From Setomelanomma holmii (taxonomy: Eukaryota > Ascomycota > Dothideomycetes > Pleosporales > Phaeosphaeriaceae), in assembly GCA_010015745.1 (NCBI GenBank), contig ML978172.1:1-64000 (forward strand): a DNA stretch of 64,000 bases, in the 5' to 3' direction. The notes below the pieces were generated by a model. The model made no database searches, was not told the DNA's origin, and worked only from the letters and a program-made list of their open reading frames with translations. A program made the position numbers and the translations under genes. The first letter of the stretch is position 1; the number at the start of each line of letters is the position of its first letter. Shown piece after piece: positions 11,326 to 21,888 of the stretch.

Positions 11326-12261
11326 GGTGTTGGATTTGTTGGCCGTGCTGGGCTGCTGTATGTTTTCATTTGCGCCTTTGCGGGGGAGTTTTATAGTGAG
11401 CAAACGGCTATCGTCGTGTAACCATACCGAATTTGTCGACGTGTAAACATGACGGTAACGGCGCCCTTGCAGTAGTACCTGTGTCACCCTCGCGACCACA
11501 TACCGGGCATTGGTATATTGGTTGCTCTTTAGTGCGAGCCCAAGAGCAATAGGCCTTGCAAGTTTCTGGCTTTGCTCTGATCACATTCCAAAACTGAGTG
11601 GCTGCCAATGAAGAGTTGTGTGCTCATGCCTTTGCTGGGAGCCAAGAAAAATCCTATTGTGATTCTCTAGAGAGCGAAAAGTGGCGTGTACGTTAGCCAT
11701 TGTCGGTATATGACGTCGAAGGGTTGCAGCTTGGCCGTCTGGTCGCATCGCGTTGAGTTATGACCGGTTATGTAACGCGCGAAGCCGTCGAACGCGTTTC
11801 ATCTATGATGCACAGCGGGAGCTCGCCCTTTGTCGAAACGTTGCCATCACACGGGACTATAGGAACTAGAGTGCCCACTTGTCACTTGGAGAGCAGGGTG
11901 AAGCGTAGATGGCGGAAACGTAATCGCAATACACAACTACTATAGATGTGATAAACGAGCCTCTCACTGTATGTCGACTCGGATAGACCTAAATGAGATG
12001 ACTGGGCCAACATTGTGGGCCAGTGGTTGCATTTTTCTTCGATACCTATGATAGCTCTTTCAATGTCGTAGACGCATCGAGTCGTTTGCACGCCAAAAGG
12101 TGAAGAGGCAGCAGGAGGAGTTGAGCTCAAAGATCAGAAAGAGCCCCATCGGCCTCGGCAACTGGCAGCTGTGTGTTTGCGTCACACCTGCACCTCGATG
12201 CGCAACCAGCACGCTTCTACCACCAGCGTTCAGCTTCAATGTCAGCAAGATACATGTCACA
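11326..12261. other. Shared upstream region of two divergent genes
   Basis: About 0.9 kb between the But2-like gene (minus) and the radical SAM gene (plus). Both promoters should lie here. No gene, repeat or RNA recognised. Confidence 0.4.
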
Positions 12262-13580
12262 ATGGCATTGCTATCTCGAGTGCGACCCGCCGTGAAGCAC
12301 GTGTTGCGACCGTCGCCCATACCGTACCTGCGCCCGTCCCACCGTAGCCTCTACCTTGCACCGCCCTACTTACTGGACGACTACATACCACAATACCACC
12401 TGATATCGTCAGTCGATGCGGCGAAGAAGCGCTCACTTGCATACGCGCATCTGCGCGAGTGCAACTTGTGCCCTAGGCTTTGCGGTGTGAATCGTTATGA
12501 GAAAACGGGCGTATGCTTGATTGGAGCAGAAACAGTGAAGGTCAATACTATTGCGCCGCACTTTGGGGAGGGTACGACCTACTTCATGGGTACTCGCATA
12601 CGTCAGTGCGAAAAGAGCGCTCACCGGTCACAGAACCATGTTTCCAAGGTCACAATGGCAGTGGCAGCGTCTTCTTCTCCGGCTGTAACCTCAGATGCGT
12701 TTTCTGTACGTCGATCCACAAACATGCCCTGCGCATGATGCACAAACTGATTGCATATACCGAATGTCAGGCCAGAACCACGATATAGCCCATCAGCGTA
12801 ACGGCTTCGACCTGACGCCTGAGGAGCTCGCCGAGTGGTACATGAAGCTGCAGGAAACTGGACGCGTCCACAATATCAACCTCGTCACACCCGAACACGT
12901 AGTCTCGCAAGGCAAGTAGACCACGATTGTGCGACTTGTGAGACTGTTGCTGACCTCGTGGCTTCACCTTTGCAGTCGTCCTATCAATCCTGCATGCACG
13001 AGAGCTCGGCCTGCGAATTCCCATCATATACAATACGTCATCGTTCGACTCGCTACATAGCATAGAGCTACTCTCTGGACTAATCGATATATACCTCCCT
13101 GACTTCAAGGTGTGGAGTAATGCAACGAGTAAGCGGCTATTGAAAGCCGACAACTATACTGCGACGGCTATGGAGAGCATCAAGGCCATGCACGACCAGG
13201 TGGGCGATCTCTGCTTCACCGCGGATGGCATCGCCAAGAAGGGTGTGCTTGTGAGACATCTCGTCATGCCTGGGAAAGAAGATGAGGGCAAAGAGATTAT
13301 GAAATGGCTCGCCGAGAATGTGTCGAAAGACATAATGGTGCACATCATGGAGCAGTATTTTCCGCGGGCGTACGTTGGGAAGGCGCGTCATGGCAAGGAT
13401 AATCAAATTGTAGAGCCCGGCGGCGTGAAGGCTGCACCTGACACAAAGAAGGATGTGAGATATGCGGATATAAACAGGAGCATTTCTTCTGAAGAGGTGT
13501 CAGCAGTGAAGCACGCAGCCGAGGAGGCGGGGTTGTGGAGATTCGTTGAGGCAAGTCGTCACGGCGGCTTCAACATTTGA
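12262..13580 (+). CDS. Radical SAM enzyme of the PflA-like type
   Basis: Four exons (12262-12571, 12634-12705, 12771-12911, 12976-13580) give 375 residues. The N-terminal part carries a cysteine pattern CNLCPRLC with CGVNR and a later GVC, as in PflA-like/AmmeMemoRadiSam-related proteins. The core motif CNLRCVFC is the CX3CX2C that holds the [4Fe-4S] cluster for S-adenosylmethionine cleavage; intron 2 interrupts its last cysteine codon. Later blocks (INLVTPEHVV, IYNTSSFDS, IDIYLPDFKVW, RHLVMPG) match the TIM-barrel part of this family. The first ~40 residues are basic and Ser-rich and may target mitochondria. The third intron begins with GC rather than GT (AAG/GCAAGT). The reaction is unknown; relatives activate glycyl-radical enzymes or modify proteins. 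The family is firm, the substrate is not. Confidence 0.9.
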
Positions 13581-13737
13581 AATGGCAGTCGCGATAGACC
13601 AGCATGATTGCTGCCGGGGTTGCGGCTTCGCACTTGCCAACATCATATACTAACAGAAAATCTCTGCGAAGGTTGATGCCCATTGCAACAACACAAACAC
13701 GCATCACTCACACATTGTTAAGAGGCCCACCGTCACC

Positions 13738-14707
13738 ATGCACGACTTCACCACCGAGATTCAGGCCGCAGTGCACCAGCTCAAGATCGAGCGGGACACC
13801 TGGCAAGCAGTTGCCCTGCAGTACAAGGCTGCCTTTGAGACGCAGTCAGCCCGCTTTCAAGAGCTGCAAGACGTTTGCTTCGCTACACAGGCCGAGCTCG
13901 AGAACGAGCGCGCTCAGCAACGCCAGTTACACACGTGCTTGAATGAAGGCAAGGGTAGCTGGCCCAGAACGATTGATGGCACCCAAGACCCGCAAACTCC
14001 TCGACCGTTTGGTACTGCAGTTATGTTCCCGGGTCGCAAGATTGGTCATGGACGCTCTCCATCAGACGCGTGCACGAATCCACTATTTAGTCGCGTGCAG
14101 CAATGCGTCGATCAACGTAACTATGGCAGCGCCCTTGTTGAGCTCGACTGTCTTCTGCGAGGTCCTCTCAGTCCGAAGGCTCGAGCGGAAGGCCTGTTGC
14201 TGAAGAGCGGGATACTCAGGGCATCTGGACCAGACGAGCTCTACGACGCCCTAGCAGCATGTAGCGAGGCTCTGGAGTTATGCGACCGTCTATCCGATCT
14301 CGAGTCTTTTCTGCCGAGGATACAGTACCAGCGAGGTGTACTGTTTTACCAGCTGCGCATGCTTCACCAAGCAAGAGATGTCTTCAGCACAATTAGCGAC
14401 AGCGATCGGCTCTCAGCTACTGCGAACGAGTACTGTCGCTCGTGTGACGATGAGATCTGTCTGCAGCGTGCAGCTAACCGCCGCTCGGGCTTCGATGAGA
14501 ATCGCACATTTGATGAGGGCCTATTGGTTCATCTTGATGAAAAGCTAGAGGTAAATCGCCGTCAATGTGCAAGAGGAACAGCATACTGACCGGCCACAGA
14601 ATAAGCGGCGTCGCGTGAGTGCACAGCTACGTATGCGTGCCGCTGCGAAGGCGAAACGCATGTCCCTTCCATATCGCTGGGTGGGTTCAAGGAGCGATGC
14701 ATTATGA
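13738..14707 (+). CDS. Coiled-coil plus TPR-like protein, two exons
   Basis: Exon 1 (13738-14550) and exon 2 (14600-14707) are joined by a 49-bp intron with branch site CTGAC and a CACAG end, giving 306 residues. Residues 1-75 form a likely coiled coil rich in Gln, Glu and Lys. Residues ~115-260 contain helical pairs with Ala/Leu/Tyr spacing typical of tetratricopeptide-like repeats (CVDQRNYGSALVELDCLL, ALAACSEALELCDRLSDLES). Exon 2 adds a strongly basic tail (NKRRRV, AKAKRM) that could direct it to the nucleus. It lies just upstream of a second TPR-like gene in the same direction. No known family is recognised. Confidence 0.72.
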
Positions 14708-15019
14708 TGTCCAGAGCTTGGAGCTGTTGGCGATATGTACACGATCCATTGGACAGCTTTTATATAAAGGCATTGTTCTTGAAATTTTACTCACAATGTC
14801 TATTCATTTCCATTCCAGTTCATTGTCTTCATATTGCGGAACTTGTGCTTTGTCCGTTGCACCATCAAAGGGGTTAATAGCAGAGAGCGTTCGAAGCACC
14901 GAGCAGCAGCCGCCCACTATGAGCCGGACAGCATCGATGGCCCGTGTTGACGGCGTCCCTATAGCACAATTACAACCCGAAACGCGCGACTTGACACAAT
15001 CGAACCCTCGAGGCACACG

Positions 15020-17044
15020 ATGGGAAATAGTAGGCAAAGCTCACCCGGTCTCTCTTTGCGACAGGGACAGCACCGGCGAACCGCCTCGGCGGCTGCGAAA
15101 CTCGATGCCGCTGCTCAGCGAACAAGCAACAGCCCGTCATTGGCGCCTGCCGGTCTTTCGACAGCAGCCTTACGTAGGTCAGCGAGGCATGATATCGGAA
15201 AAGATTGGGAGAGTTGGCGGCTGGCCGAAGCGGCGGGGAGAGTTGACTCAAAGATGCCATTCCGGGGAATTTCCGCACGTCCATCGCCTAGGCACGACAG
15301 CGACAACGTCCAAAGAAAGCCTTCTGGGCCACTCGGTATCTCTAGCATTCGCATCTGGTCGAGTCTTAGCCCCAGAGAACCAAGAGAGAATCCGAGCTTA
15401 CTTTCGCCGATATCCTTGGGCCCACTCTCCCTAGAAAGTTCCGAAGACAGTAAAGTTCCAACACCACAGCCGCCATCTCCGGATCCCGATGGCGTGTCAA
15501 AGTTCAAATCTGCATTCGAATACGCTATACGACCATTTCTTGACACAAACATTGAGCATGAACGATTTCTTCACCTGCCATCACCAACGTATATCACAGC
15601 AGGCTCTCAACCGGCATCACCGCTTCTACCGCCGCTTCGAGACCATGAAGTCTCTTATGATGGTAGTGAAGAAGACAGTGACATACCTGAATACGGAATC
15701 CCTGCTCACCTCATGGATAGTGATCCGTTCCGGACACGCATGTTGCACATCCAGTTGCGTACACTTCTGATGCGATGCATTAGTGTACAATCTTACATCC
15801 GCGGACTCGAGCATAGGCCGTGGATGAAAGATGCGCAGCGGCCGGTCTACTGGCACTACTCGAAGATCCGAAACTTCGCGCAAAAGGCGCGCAGGATCGC
15901 GGAGGCACTAGAGAGTCGAGATCTACGCGCGCGATGTGAGTATTGGACAGGACGAGGCTGCGGAGGTACCCGTGACTATCATGCCGCGAAAGAGCACTTT
16001 GCGCTTGCTGTCAAGCTTGACGTTGAGAACGATAAGCATCCCAGTGGTAGAGTCAGACTGAGAGGCCTGCGTCCAGACGAAAAGACTGATGTACATTTCC
16101 TGCTCGACAGCGTCACCGATCGCTATGAAAGGTCGGAGATAAAGATTATCAATGCCCGGAATATCGCGAGATACGAGTCCGCCACATATGGCAAACCGGC
16201 TGAGGACTATATAAATTGGACTGGCTTGGAGAGTCCTCCATGGCTGCCTGATCACGATCGTGTCGTTCAAAACGCCAGACAAGACTTTGTCATCAAGAAA
16301 ATGTTAGGCAGGAGAGCAAATCTCCTGGACCACATGAAGCGCGCCAGGCTGGGACAAGAGGCTGAGGGTAAATTGCTACAGCAGATGAATATGGAAGGTA
16401 TAGATGAGATAGAGATCGCGAGAAGACTGCTGAACAAGGAAGAGTGGCATTACATTCACCACGGAGACCAGCAGGCAGTGGAGCGGCGTGCGAAACGACA
16501 AGAAACTGCTGCAGATGCTCGTCCAGTGCTACCACAACCACGGACTCGCAGCGCAACGCGATCCTCATACTCAAGCTCATCAAACTCACTGCGCTGTCAA
16601 TCCAACATGAACTCACCACACAACCACGAGAGACTTGAAGATGAGCTCAGACAAGCAGATTGGGATGGTGCGTCGCCTTCGCCTCCCCAGACTCCATCTT
16701 GTATATTGCCTCCTACCACCGGACTCAGACAACGTCGCAACGTCCAGATAGACCACCTCGACACAGCAGATATACAAAAGCGATCCAATCTTGGACAGGC
16801 GACACGAGACGTCCGAGAGGAAAGCAGCCCAAAATATTTGCAGAGGGCACGGTCGAGGGATTCTTGGTCTTCACCTTCATTATCTGAAGCGAGCAGCGAA
16901 CAAGACACGGATGACGAGACGTACGAGTTTGTACTTGAAAATGTATTGTTGTCAGCGAAGAGGTACTCGGAGTCACCGAGCGGCACGACGACAACGCGGG
17001 CAGGCACGAAAGAGCCGCGCGTGGGGAATGAGAATGGGAGCTAG
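15020..17044 (+). CDS. Large fungal protein with a TPR-like middle, unrecognised
   Basis: A single exon of 674 residues begins at ATG 15020. The N-terminal ~190 residues are Ser/Pro/Arg-rich. The middle (about residues 245-345) is helical, with a segment like a TPR unit (LRARCEYWTGRGCGGTRDYH, then an AKEHFALAVKLD helix). Around residues 420-490 the sequence is charged and helical. The last ~170 residues are disordered and acidic with many Ser. It shares direction and helical-repeat style with the gene at 13738-14707, so the two may be functionally or historically linked, but I see no direct sequence identity. Function unknown. Confidence 0.75.
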   Translation: MGNSRQSSPGLSLRQGQHRRTASAAAKLDAAAQRTSNSPSLAPAGLSTAALRRSARHDIGKDWESWRLAEAAGRVDSKMPFRGISARPSPRHDSDNVQRKPSGPLGISSIRIWSSLSPREPRENPSLLSPISLGPLSLESSEDSKVPTPQPPSPDPDGVSKFKSAFEYAIRPFLDTNIEHERFLHLPSPTYITAGSQPASPLLPPLRDHEVSYDGSEEDSDIPEYGIPAHLMDSDPFRTRMLHIQLRTLLMRCISVQSYIRGLEHRPWMKDAQRPVYWHYSKIRNFAQKARRIAEALESRDLRARCEYWTGRGCGGTRDYHAAKEHFALAVKLDVENDKHPSGRVRLRGLRPDEKTDVHFLLDSVTDRYERSEIKIINARNIARYESATYGKPAEDYINWTGLESPPWLPDHDRVVQNARQDFVIKKMLGRRANLLDHMKRARLGQEAEGKLLQQMNMEGIDEIEIARRLLNKEEWHYIHHGDQQAVERRAKRQETAADARPVLPQPRTRSATRSSYSSSSNSLRCQSNMNSPHNHERLEDELRQADWDGASPSPPQTPSCILPPTTGLRQRRNVQIDHLDTADIQKRSNLGQATRDVREESSPKYLQRARSRDSWSSPSLSEASSEQDTDDETYEFVLENVLLSAKRYSESPSGTTTTRAGTKEPRVGNENGS

Positions 17045-17374
17045 GATCGAGGAGACGAGGAGAGCAGCGACAAGAACGATCAGGACATGAAGAAGATGCT
17101 TTGAGTCTCGAAAAGTTCTTTTCCAGGCATGAAATTTTCGCTGAAACCTCATTGTATCCAAGAGGTGGCAGAGAAATGGTTTTGGGATGCTAAACAAGAT
17201 TGGCTTATTGTTGGGAAGTCCGTGGAACCGCTGGGGACGGATCGCGCGACTAAACCACCCATGCCGCCGCGCCGGAAACGGCACAGCTCATGAAGACTTT
17301 CACCGACCTTGACCTTTCGATGATCTCGTCAACAAACGCTCACACCCAAGCCCGTGCACCCTTACAAGCCAAGC
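17045..17374. other. 3' flank of the preceding gene
   Basis: About 330 bp with no convincing gene. Probably 3' UTR and spacer. Confidence 0.4.
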
Positions 17375-17617
17375 ATGGCTTTCAAAGAACACGATCTTCC
17401 ACGTTCGCGTGGTCCCTTCAGCTCCTGCATCAACTACACCATCACAACTTTCTTCACGCTTCCCTGTGCCTCAACAATCAGCACGCGGCGGATAACTTTA
17501 CACGATATAGTCGCAAGTCACCAAATCAATCCGTGGACCGCAACGATGAACTTCAATCTCCACCTGGACGCGAATCTCACAGCTCATGGTGATCGCGACC
17601 TTCTTGAGCCCGGATGA
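17375..17617 (+). CDS. Possible 80-residue protein, unrecognised
   Basis: ATG at 17375 opens a frame of 80 residues with three cysteine or Cys-like positions and no hydrophobic helix. It might be a small gene or an upstream part of the next one. Weak support. Confidence 0.22.
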   Translation: MAFKEHDLPRSRGPFSSCINYTITTFFTLPCASTISTRRITLHDIVASHQINPWTATMNFNLHLDANLTAHGDRDLLEPG

Positions 17618-17683
17618 CCCTACCATGTCACGGCACCGAGGACACTCACCGTTTTGCAGAAGGGTCTGAAGGCATCTGCGACT

Positions 17684-18040
17684 ATGAACGTGAACACTTC
17701 CAGCGGCACAGCTCCAGCATCAACATCATCGACGTTAGCTTGGATGCGCTCGCATCCCGGGAGTGGTGAGCTCTCAGACTATGATGTCGGGGTTGCATTT
17801 GGAGTCTATCTGCTTGTGGTGGCGTTTGCATTCTTCTTGTTACTGGTGTGGCATGTTTATGCGGCTTGGTGGTATCGGAAGCGGATAAGAAGCTTGGAGG
17901 AAGAGCATGGGAGGGTGATGGAAGAGTTGAAGAGAGAATACGGCGAGGAGTCGGAAGAGGCCAGGATACGAAATCGAGAGCTAACATGTCGAAGGGAGCC
18001 AGAAGGGGCAGAAGAGATTCAACTGGCTGGTATGGATTGA
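17684..18040 (+). CDS. Small single-span membrane protein
   Basis: The first ATG is at 17684 and gives 118 residues. A Ser/Thr/Ala-rich N-terminal segment of about 45 residues is followed by one strong transmembrane helix (VGVAFGVYLLVVAFAFFLLL, ending before WHVYAAWWYRKR). The positively charged flank puts the C terminus on the cytosolic side. The tail is a highly charged helix (EEEHGRVMEELKREYGEES) that could form a coiled coil. No family recognised. Confidence 0.6.
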   Translation: MNVNTSSGTAPASTSSTLAWMRSHPGSGELSDYDVGVAFGVYLLVVAFAFFLLLVWHVYAAWWYRKRIRSLEEEHGRVMEELKREYGEESEEARIRNRELTCRREPEGAEEIQLAGMD

Positions 18041-18376
18041 TGTCAAGGCGGATTTAGGGGTATTGGGCAAAAAGTAATGTGCTTTTGATGAAACTGAGAC
18101 ACTAACTTTTTGGTAATCGTGAACATATCCCTGATTTACTTCCACTCCCAACTGTGTAGAGAGCAAGCGACTCGAGCTTACTCAGTTCGCAGGCCGCTAG
18201 TCGCACTGTACTCAGAGAAGATCTGCATTTCCAACGTTAGACGTTCCGCATCCACCACTCCACCAGCCATATTGACCAGCTCATTTTCCTACAAAAACTC
18301 AACTCCGATACAACCTGCACATCGACCTCACCAGAACCAGAACTAGACTTTTGCAAAGACACGGAGGCGCAGAACG

Positions 18377-18691
18377 ATGCTCCCCTTCCTCGCCCGCAAT
18401 CGCGCTCCCCTTGCCCTCATCACAATCACCATCGGTAGTGTTTACAAAACGATCCCCCTCTTACGCTGGGCTACAGCACCGCCGCCGACACCATTGAGCA
18501 AAGCGACGCAACCCAAATGGCCTGACCCGAACTGGACTGCTAAACGCCATATAGCGCCAGAGACATCGCGCGCGACCCAGACACGTGGGGGACGTCACTT
18601 AGTACCAACTACAGTACGAACCACAAGGACAAAAGCGGTGTTAAAGATCGCCAAGCAGGCGCGAAATCGGCTCAGAATAGTTGAACTTTAG
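18377..18691 (+). CDS. Small membrane-anchored protein, copy 1 of a tandem pair
   Basis: A 104-residue frame from ATG 18377. It has an N-terminal hydrophobic segment (LALITITIGSVYKTIPLLRW), a Pro-rich stretch (APPPTPL) and a basic C-terminal tail. It aligns with the next gene (18984-19308): both have an RNR or RHR start, an LLRW/LGRW end of the hydrophobic segment, PPPxP, APETxRAxQ, and the tail ARNR(L/P)R(I/L)V. The two copies are about 300 bp apart and in the same direction, so a tandem duplication is likely. Function unknown; a mitochondrial or other organelle membrane is possible. Confidence 0.55.
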   Translation: MLPFLARNRAPLALITITIGSVYKTIPLLRWATAPPPTPLSKATQPKWPDPNWTAKRHIAPETSRATQTRGGRHLVPTTVRTTRTKAVLKIAKQARNRLRIVEL

Positions 18692-18983
18692 AGGAATGAA
18701 ATTGTAAAGAGGAGATCGGGTCACTATCTGAAGTTTTGGAATCCATCCCTAACTCTCCTTCACTTCAGAAATTGCGGAAACACTCCGCGCACGTCTTCGC
18801 TCACGAGAGCCTCAAATTAGATAATGATATCCAGTCCTGATTCTCATGTTACCACAGCCTCAACTTAACGTCTGCCTCAACCACTTGAACCAAAACATCG
18901 CGAACATCAATTTCGCCAAAACGAACACCGCCACACCATCATAAACCCTTTTAGTATACCCTTCGCAGACGTGATAGACCCCA

Positions 18984-19308
18984 ATGCGCGTTTTGCTTAC
19001 CCGCCACCGCTACCTGGTGCCTCCCTTGTGGCTCATCGCATTCATCATCAGCTGGGTGTGCGCAAGCATTCTTCTCGGGCGCTGGGCTAGAGCACAGCCG
19101 CCGCCGATACCGAGGGGCAAGTATCCAAAGGGCTATGGTCTAGTGTATCCCGCGCAGGCCACTCTCCAAAGCCAAACGACAGCGCCCGAGACGCGGCGCG
19201 CGAATCAAGACTAGGGCTGGTGGCGCGCAGGGGTTGATTACGAGGGTGGAGGTGAAGCGGGAGGTGGTTAAGAAGGCGAGGAATCGGCCGCGATTGGTGC
19301 AAATTTGA
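18984..19308 (+). pseudogene. Copy 2 of the tandem pair, +1 frameshift
   Basis: ATG 18984 opens a frame with a good transmembrane helix (PPLWLIAFIISWVCASILLG) and then PPPIPRGKYPKGYG. It stops at TAG 19212-19214 after 76 residues. Skipping the single G at 19209 keeps the frame open to the TGA at 19306-19308 and yields a C-terminal tail (KKARNRPRLVQI) matching copy 1 (KQARNRLRIVEL). So this copy appears broken by one extra base, unless the base is a sequencing error. Without the shift the protein would be about 107 residues, close to the 104 of copy 1. Confidence 0.6.
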
Positions 19309-19781
19309 CAGGATGGGGCTGTGGAGAGCAGGTGGGTAGTTGTTGGGTAGACGAGGGGAAGGAGTGAGGATAACTTCGTGACGGAGCGGCATTTGTGAAG
19401 GCCGTATAAAATAAGTGTCTTCACTTGAGCATTGAGGATTGTACGCAAGACCGATGAAATGACTGCAAAGATCAGCAGGATGACAGAAATCACTCTATGC
19501 AGAACATGGAACGCGGCAGTCTTCGGATATCCGTTTCCTGTACGGAAGTGATACTGAACACTTATGCGTCTTAGTCTTGGGCATGATAGCGAAGAAGCCC
19601 TCAAAAACGGTACCACGGAAAGACTTCCTGTCTTCACGCGGCACGGCTCTCATAGTGGTTCAGAACTCATGTAGGAGAAGATGCCATTTAACGTAGAATT
19701 TCGACCTATTCTTTCTTGCGCTGGCCGAGCCGAGATGCTTGCCTTGCTATATGCATCATATACGTGAACACTGTCAGCCTC
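19309..19781. other. Intergenic
   Basis: About 470 bp between convergent coding regions. No gene recognised; the long minus-strand frame over 19140-19637 mostly shadows the paralogue copy. Confidence 0.35.
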
Positions 19782-21467
19782 TTACCAGTTGCCCTCAGAT
19801 TTTGGTGCATCTTCGATCCAAACACCGGCCCATTGTCCCTCTATCCTTGGCTCTAGAGGTCGGTGCCCGTTCGGAAGCATTCTGTCATTGTCGTGGTAGT
19901 AGCCTTTTCCGTAGCGAGCTGGGACGGGAAACTTCACAGCATCATCATAAAGAACCGGGGATGAGAGAGGAGTCTTCCGTCGATCGATATAGCAGTGGCA
20001 ATAACTATTCAATGGATTGGCCTCCAGGCTCGTCCACGTGTAAGCGGGTGACGCCTTGAAGTTTGCAAAGCGCATGCTGACAAATGGCATTGTATCGGAT
20101 GAATAAAGGCCATTGAATTTGCTGTCTGAAGTGCAGTGCGCCAGGTCACTCGACTGGCGGGCCAGCTGCGCGAGTCCTGCTTGGAGCTCTTCTTGTCTTG
20201 TCTAAGTAGCGCTCACCGACATGCGGCGGTCCATACAATTATGGGGTTTGTTGATGTACTTGTTTTGGTCCACTTCTTGTTGCAGATAGCTGAGATGAAG
20301 TTGGACCAGCTTCTCCATACTTCTAAGCTCAGTGAAGACGTTCGACCAAGAATCTTGACAACTGTCGAGACCACCACCTGGAGTTGGACCCTGCTAAAGT
20401 CCTAGCGCTCTTGAATGCCTTCTTTACGGAGCAGCGGACTAGCGAGATCTTGGTCAACTGTTCGCGAAAGTTATTGAACAAGCCCACAAATGCTGACGAT
20501 TTCGCCCAAGGGCTTTCGAGCGCGATATGATTCAGATGTGGTAAATGCAGCTGTCCTAGATGAATCGTGTGTACAGGGCTCGATGTTGGCAGCTGCGAAT
20601 CATTTACATAGCGGACTCGCAAGAACCGTATAGGGCAGACTCTACGAGATGTTTTACTTTTATGGAAGTGAGATCATCATCGCGCGGACCTAGAACTAGT
20701 CGCAAAGAAGTCACGTGGTCTGAGCCGTACTCGCTCTCGTTCCAGAGATAAAAGTCTGATCTCTCAGTCAGCATGTTAAGGTCCTTTTGGTCAAGAGACA
20801 CGCCTAACTGGACATTTCTGCTATTGGTCTCCATTCTCTGGATAGCTTCCTCAAAAGTCCAGTAGACAACTGGTAGGGGTTTGGCAACGATAGTGCCAAA
20901 ACAGTGGCCGGAAGGGCATTCGAATGCATGGAGGTCGCTTGCACCCCAACTCGATCGAATGCATTGGACGTCCAGCAGAAATTGATGCCCGACGATAATC
21001 ACCTCTAGGTTTGGTAGCTTCTTCAGTGCAAGAGCTATCGTACCGATATCACATTTCGTTCGCTCTACCAGAAGTTGTTCATACTCATCAGCTTGTATAC
21101 GTGATGCTGACCGATGCGGTGTACGGCCTTGTCGGTAATGCCCATCGTGGAGAGGATCGAGGAGACCCACATCTTCCGTCCCGAAGCCCACGTGTCGAAT
21201 GAACTGTACAAGGTGTGGTGTGTATGAGATATCTACTAGAGCCTGCACGGTATTTGGGTAGATGCAGAACTTGACTGTGCAGAAGAGCCGGTCGCCGTAG
21301 ATGTGATACGATTTCGTGCGTATGCCTCGTGTTGTCGCGGCGAAAGCTATGAGCGTTGTGTCGTCCACGTTGCGAGCAATTTGAGCGATGAGCTCGGGAG
21401 GGAGGACTTGGAGACGACTGGTCTGGTGGGTCATTGGATGAGACATTTTCGACTCGATGGCTTCCAT
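19782..21467 (-). CDS. F-box-like protein, multi-exon
   Basis: The first in-frame ATG is 21467. The start of the protein carries an F-box-like stretch (RLQVLPPELIAQIARNV, then a hydrophobic helix), as in fungal F-box receptors of SCF ubiquitin ligases. The rest is a series of leucine-rich helices and strands. Coding character continues through frame changes near 20565-20625, 20405-20460 and 20200-20290, which imply three introns. The last coding block ends at the TAA at 19782. In that block a TAG at 20202-20204 is in frame with both its upstream and downstream coding sequence. It is removed if an intron starting GTGGAC (about 20275) and ending CTTAG (20202) is used; otherwise it is a premature stop. 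The target of the F-box protein is unknown. Confidence 0.6.
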
Positions 21468-21840
21468 AGGGTGAATGGGGCTGCAGCTTCGGGTTGACTG
21501 ACAGAATCTTGCGGTAGAAGCAGAGGCGATTCCGTAGCGCCTCGAAGTTATATATCGAGCGGAGTCTGAGAACTTTTTGCAGCTGATGTCGCGAGCTTGA
21601 GCCACAAGCGCGTGAGAGTGTGTAGTCCGTTTGCACAGATAACGCCATCAACTTGCTCGTCTCTCTTCATAACAAGACACGTCACCGACTCATCTCCGCG
21701 TGAAATCTGCTGTTATGTTTGGATCGCGCCGTTGCTTGCGTGGTCGCCCGTGCCATGACAACCGCACCGCGCACAAGTCTTTTCGTGAAGGCCTTCGCGA
21801 CACTGGCGAATTTCACACTCTTTCCCGCACTATCCACGCT

Positions 21841-21848
21841 CTTATAAA
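21841..21848 (+). promoter_or_regulatory. TATA-like element before 21889 gene
   Basis: The sequence cttataaatt (about 21840-21849) lies 40-48 bp upstream of the ATG at 21889, which argues that transcription starts just before that ATG and that the in-frame upstream ATG is not used. Confidence 0.35.
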
Positions 21849-21888
21849 TTGGCATCTCAAAAAAAATTTTATCAGCGCGCAACCACAA

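Noticed and set aside
10600..11421. A 273-residue plus-strand frame opposite the But2-like gene
   Set aside because: It is antisense to a gene with a clear signal peptide and family features. Its own sequence is a typical shadow.
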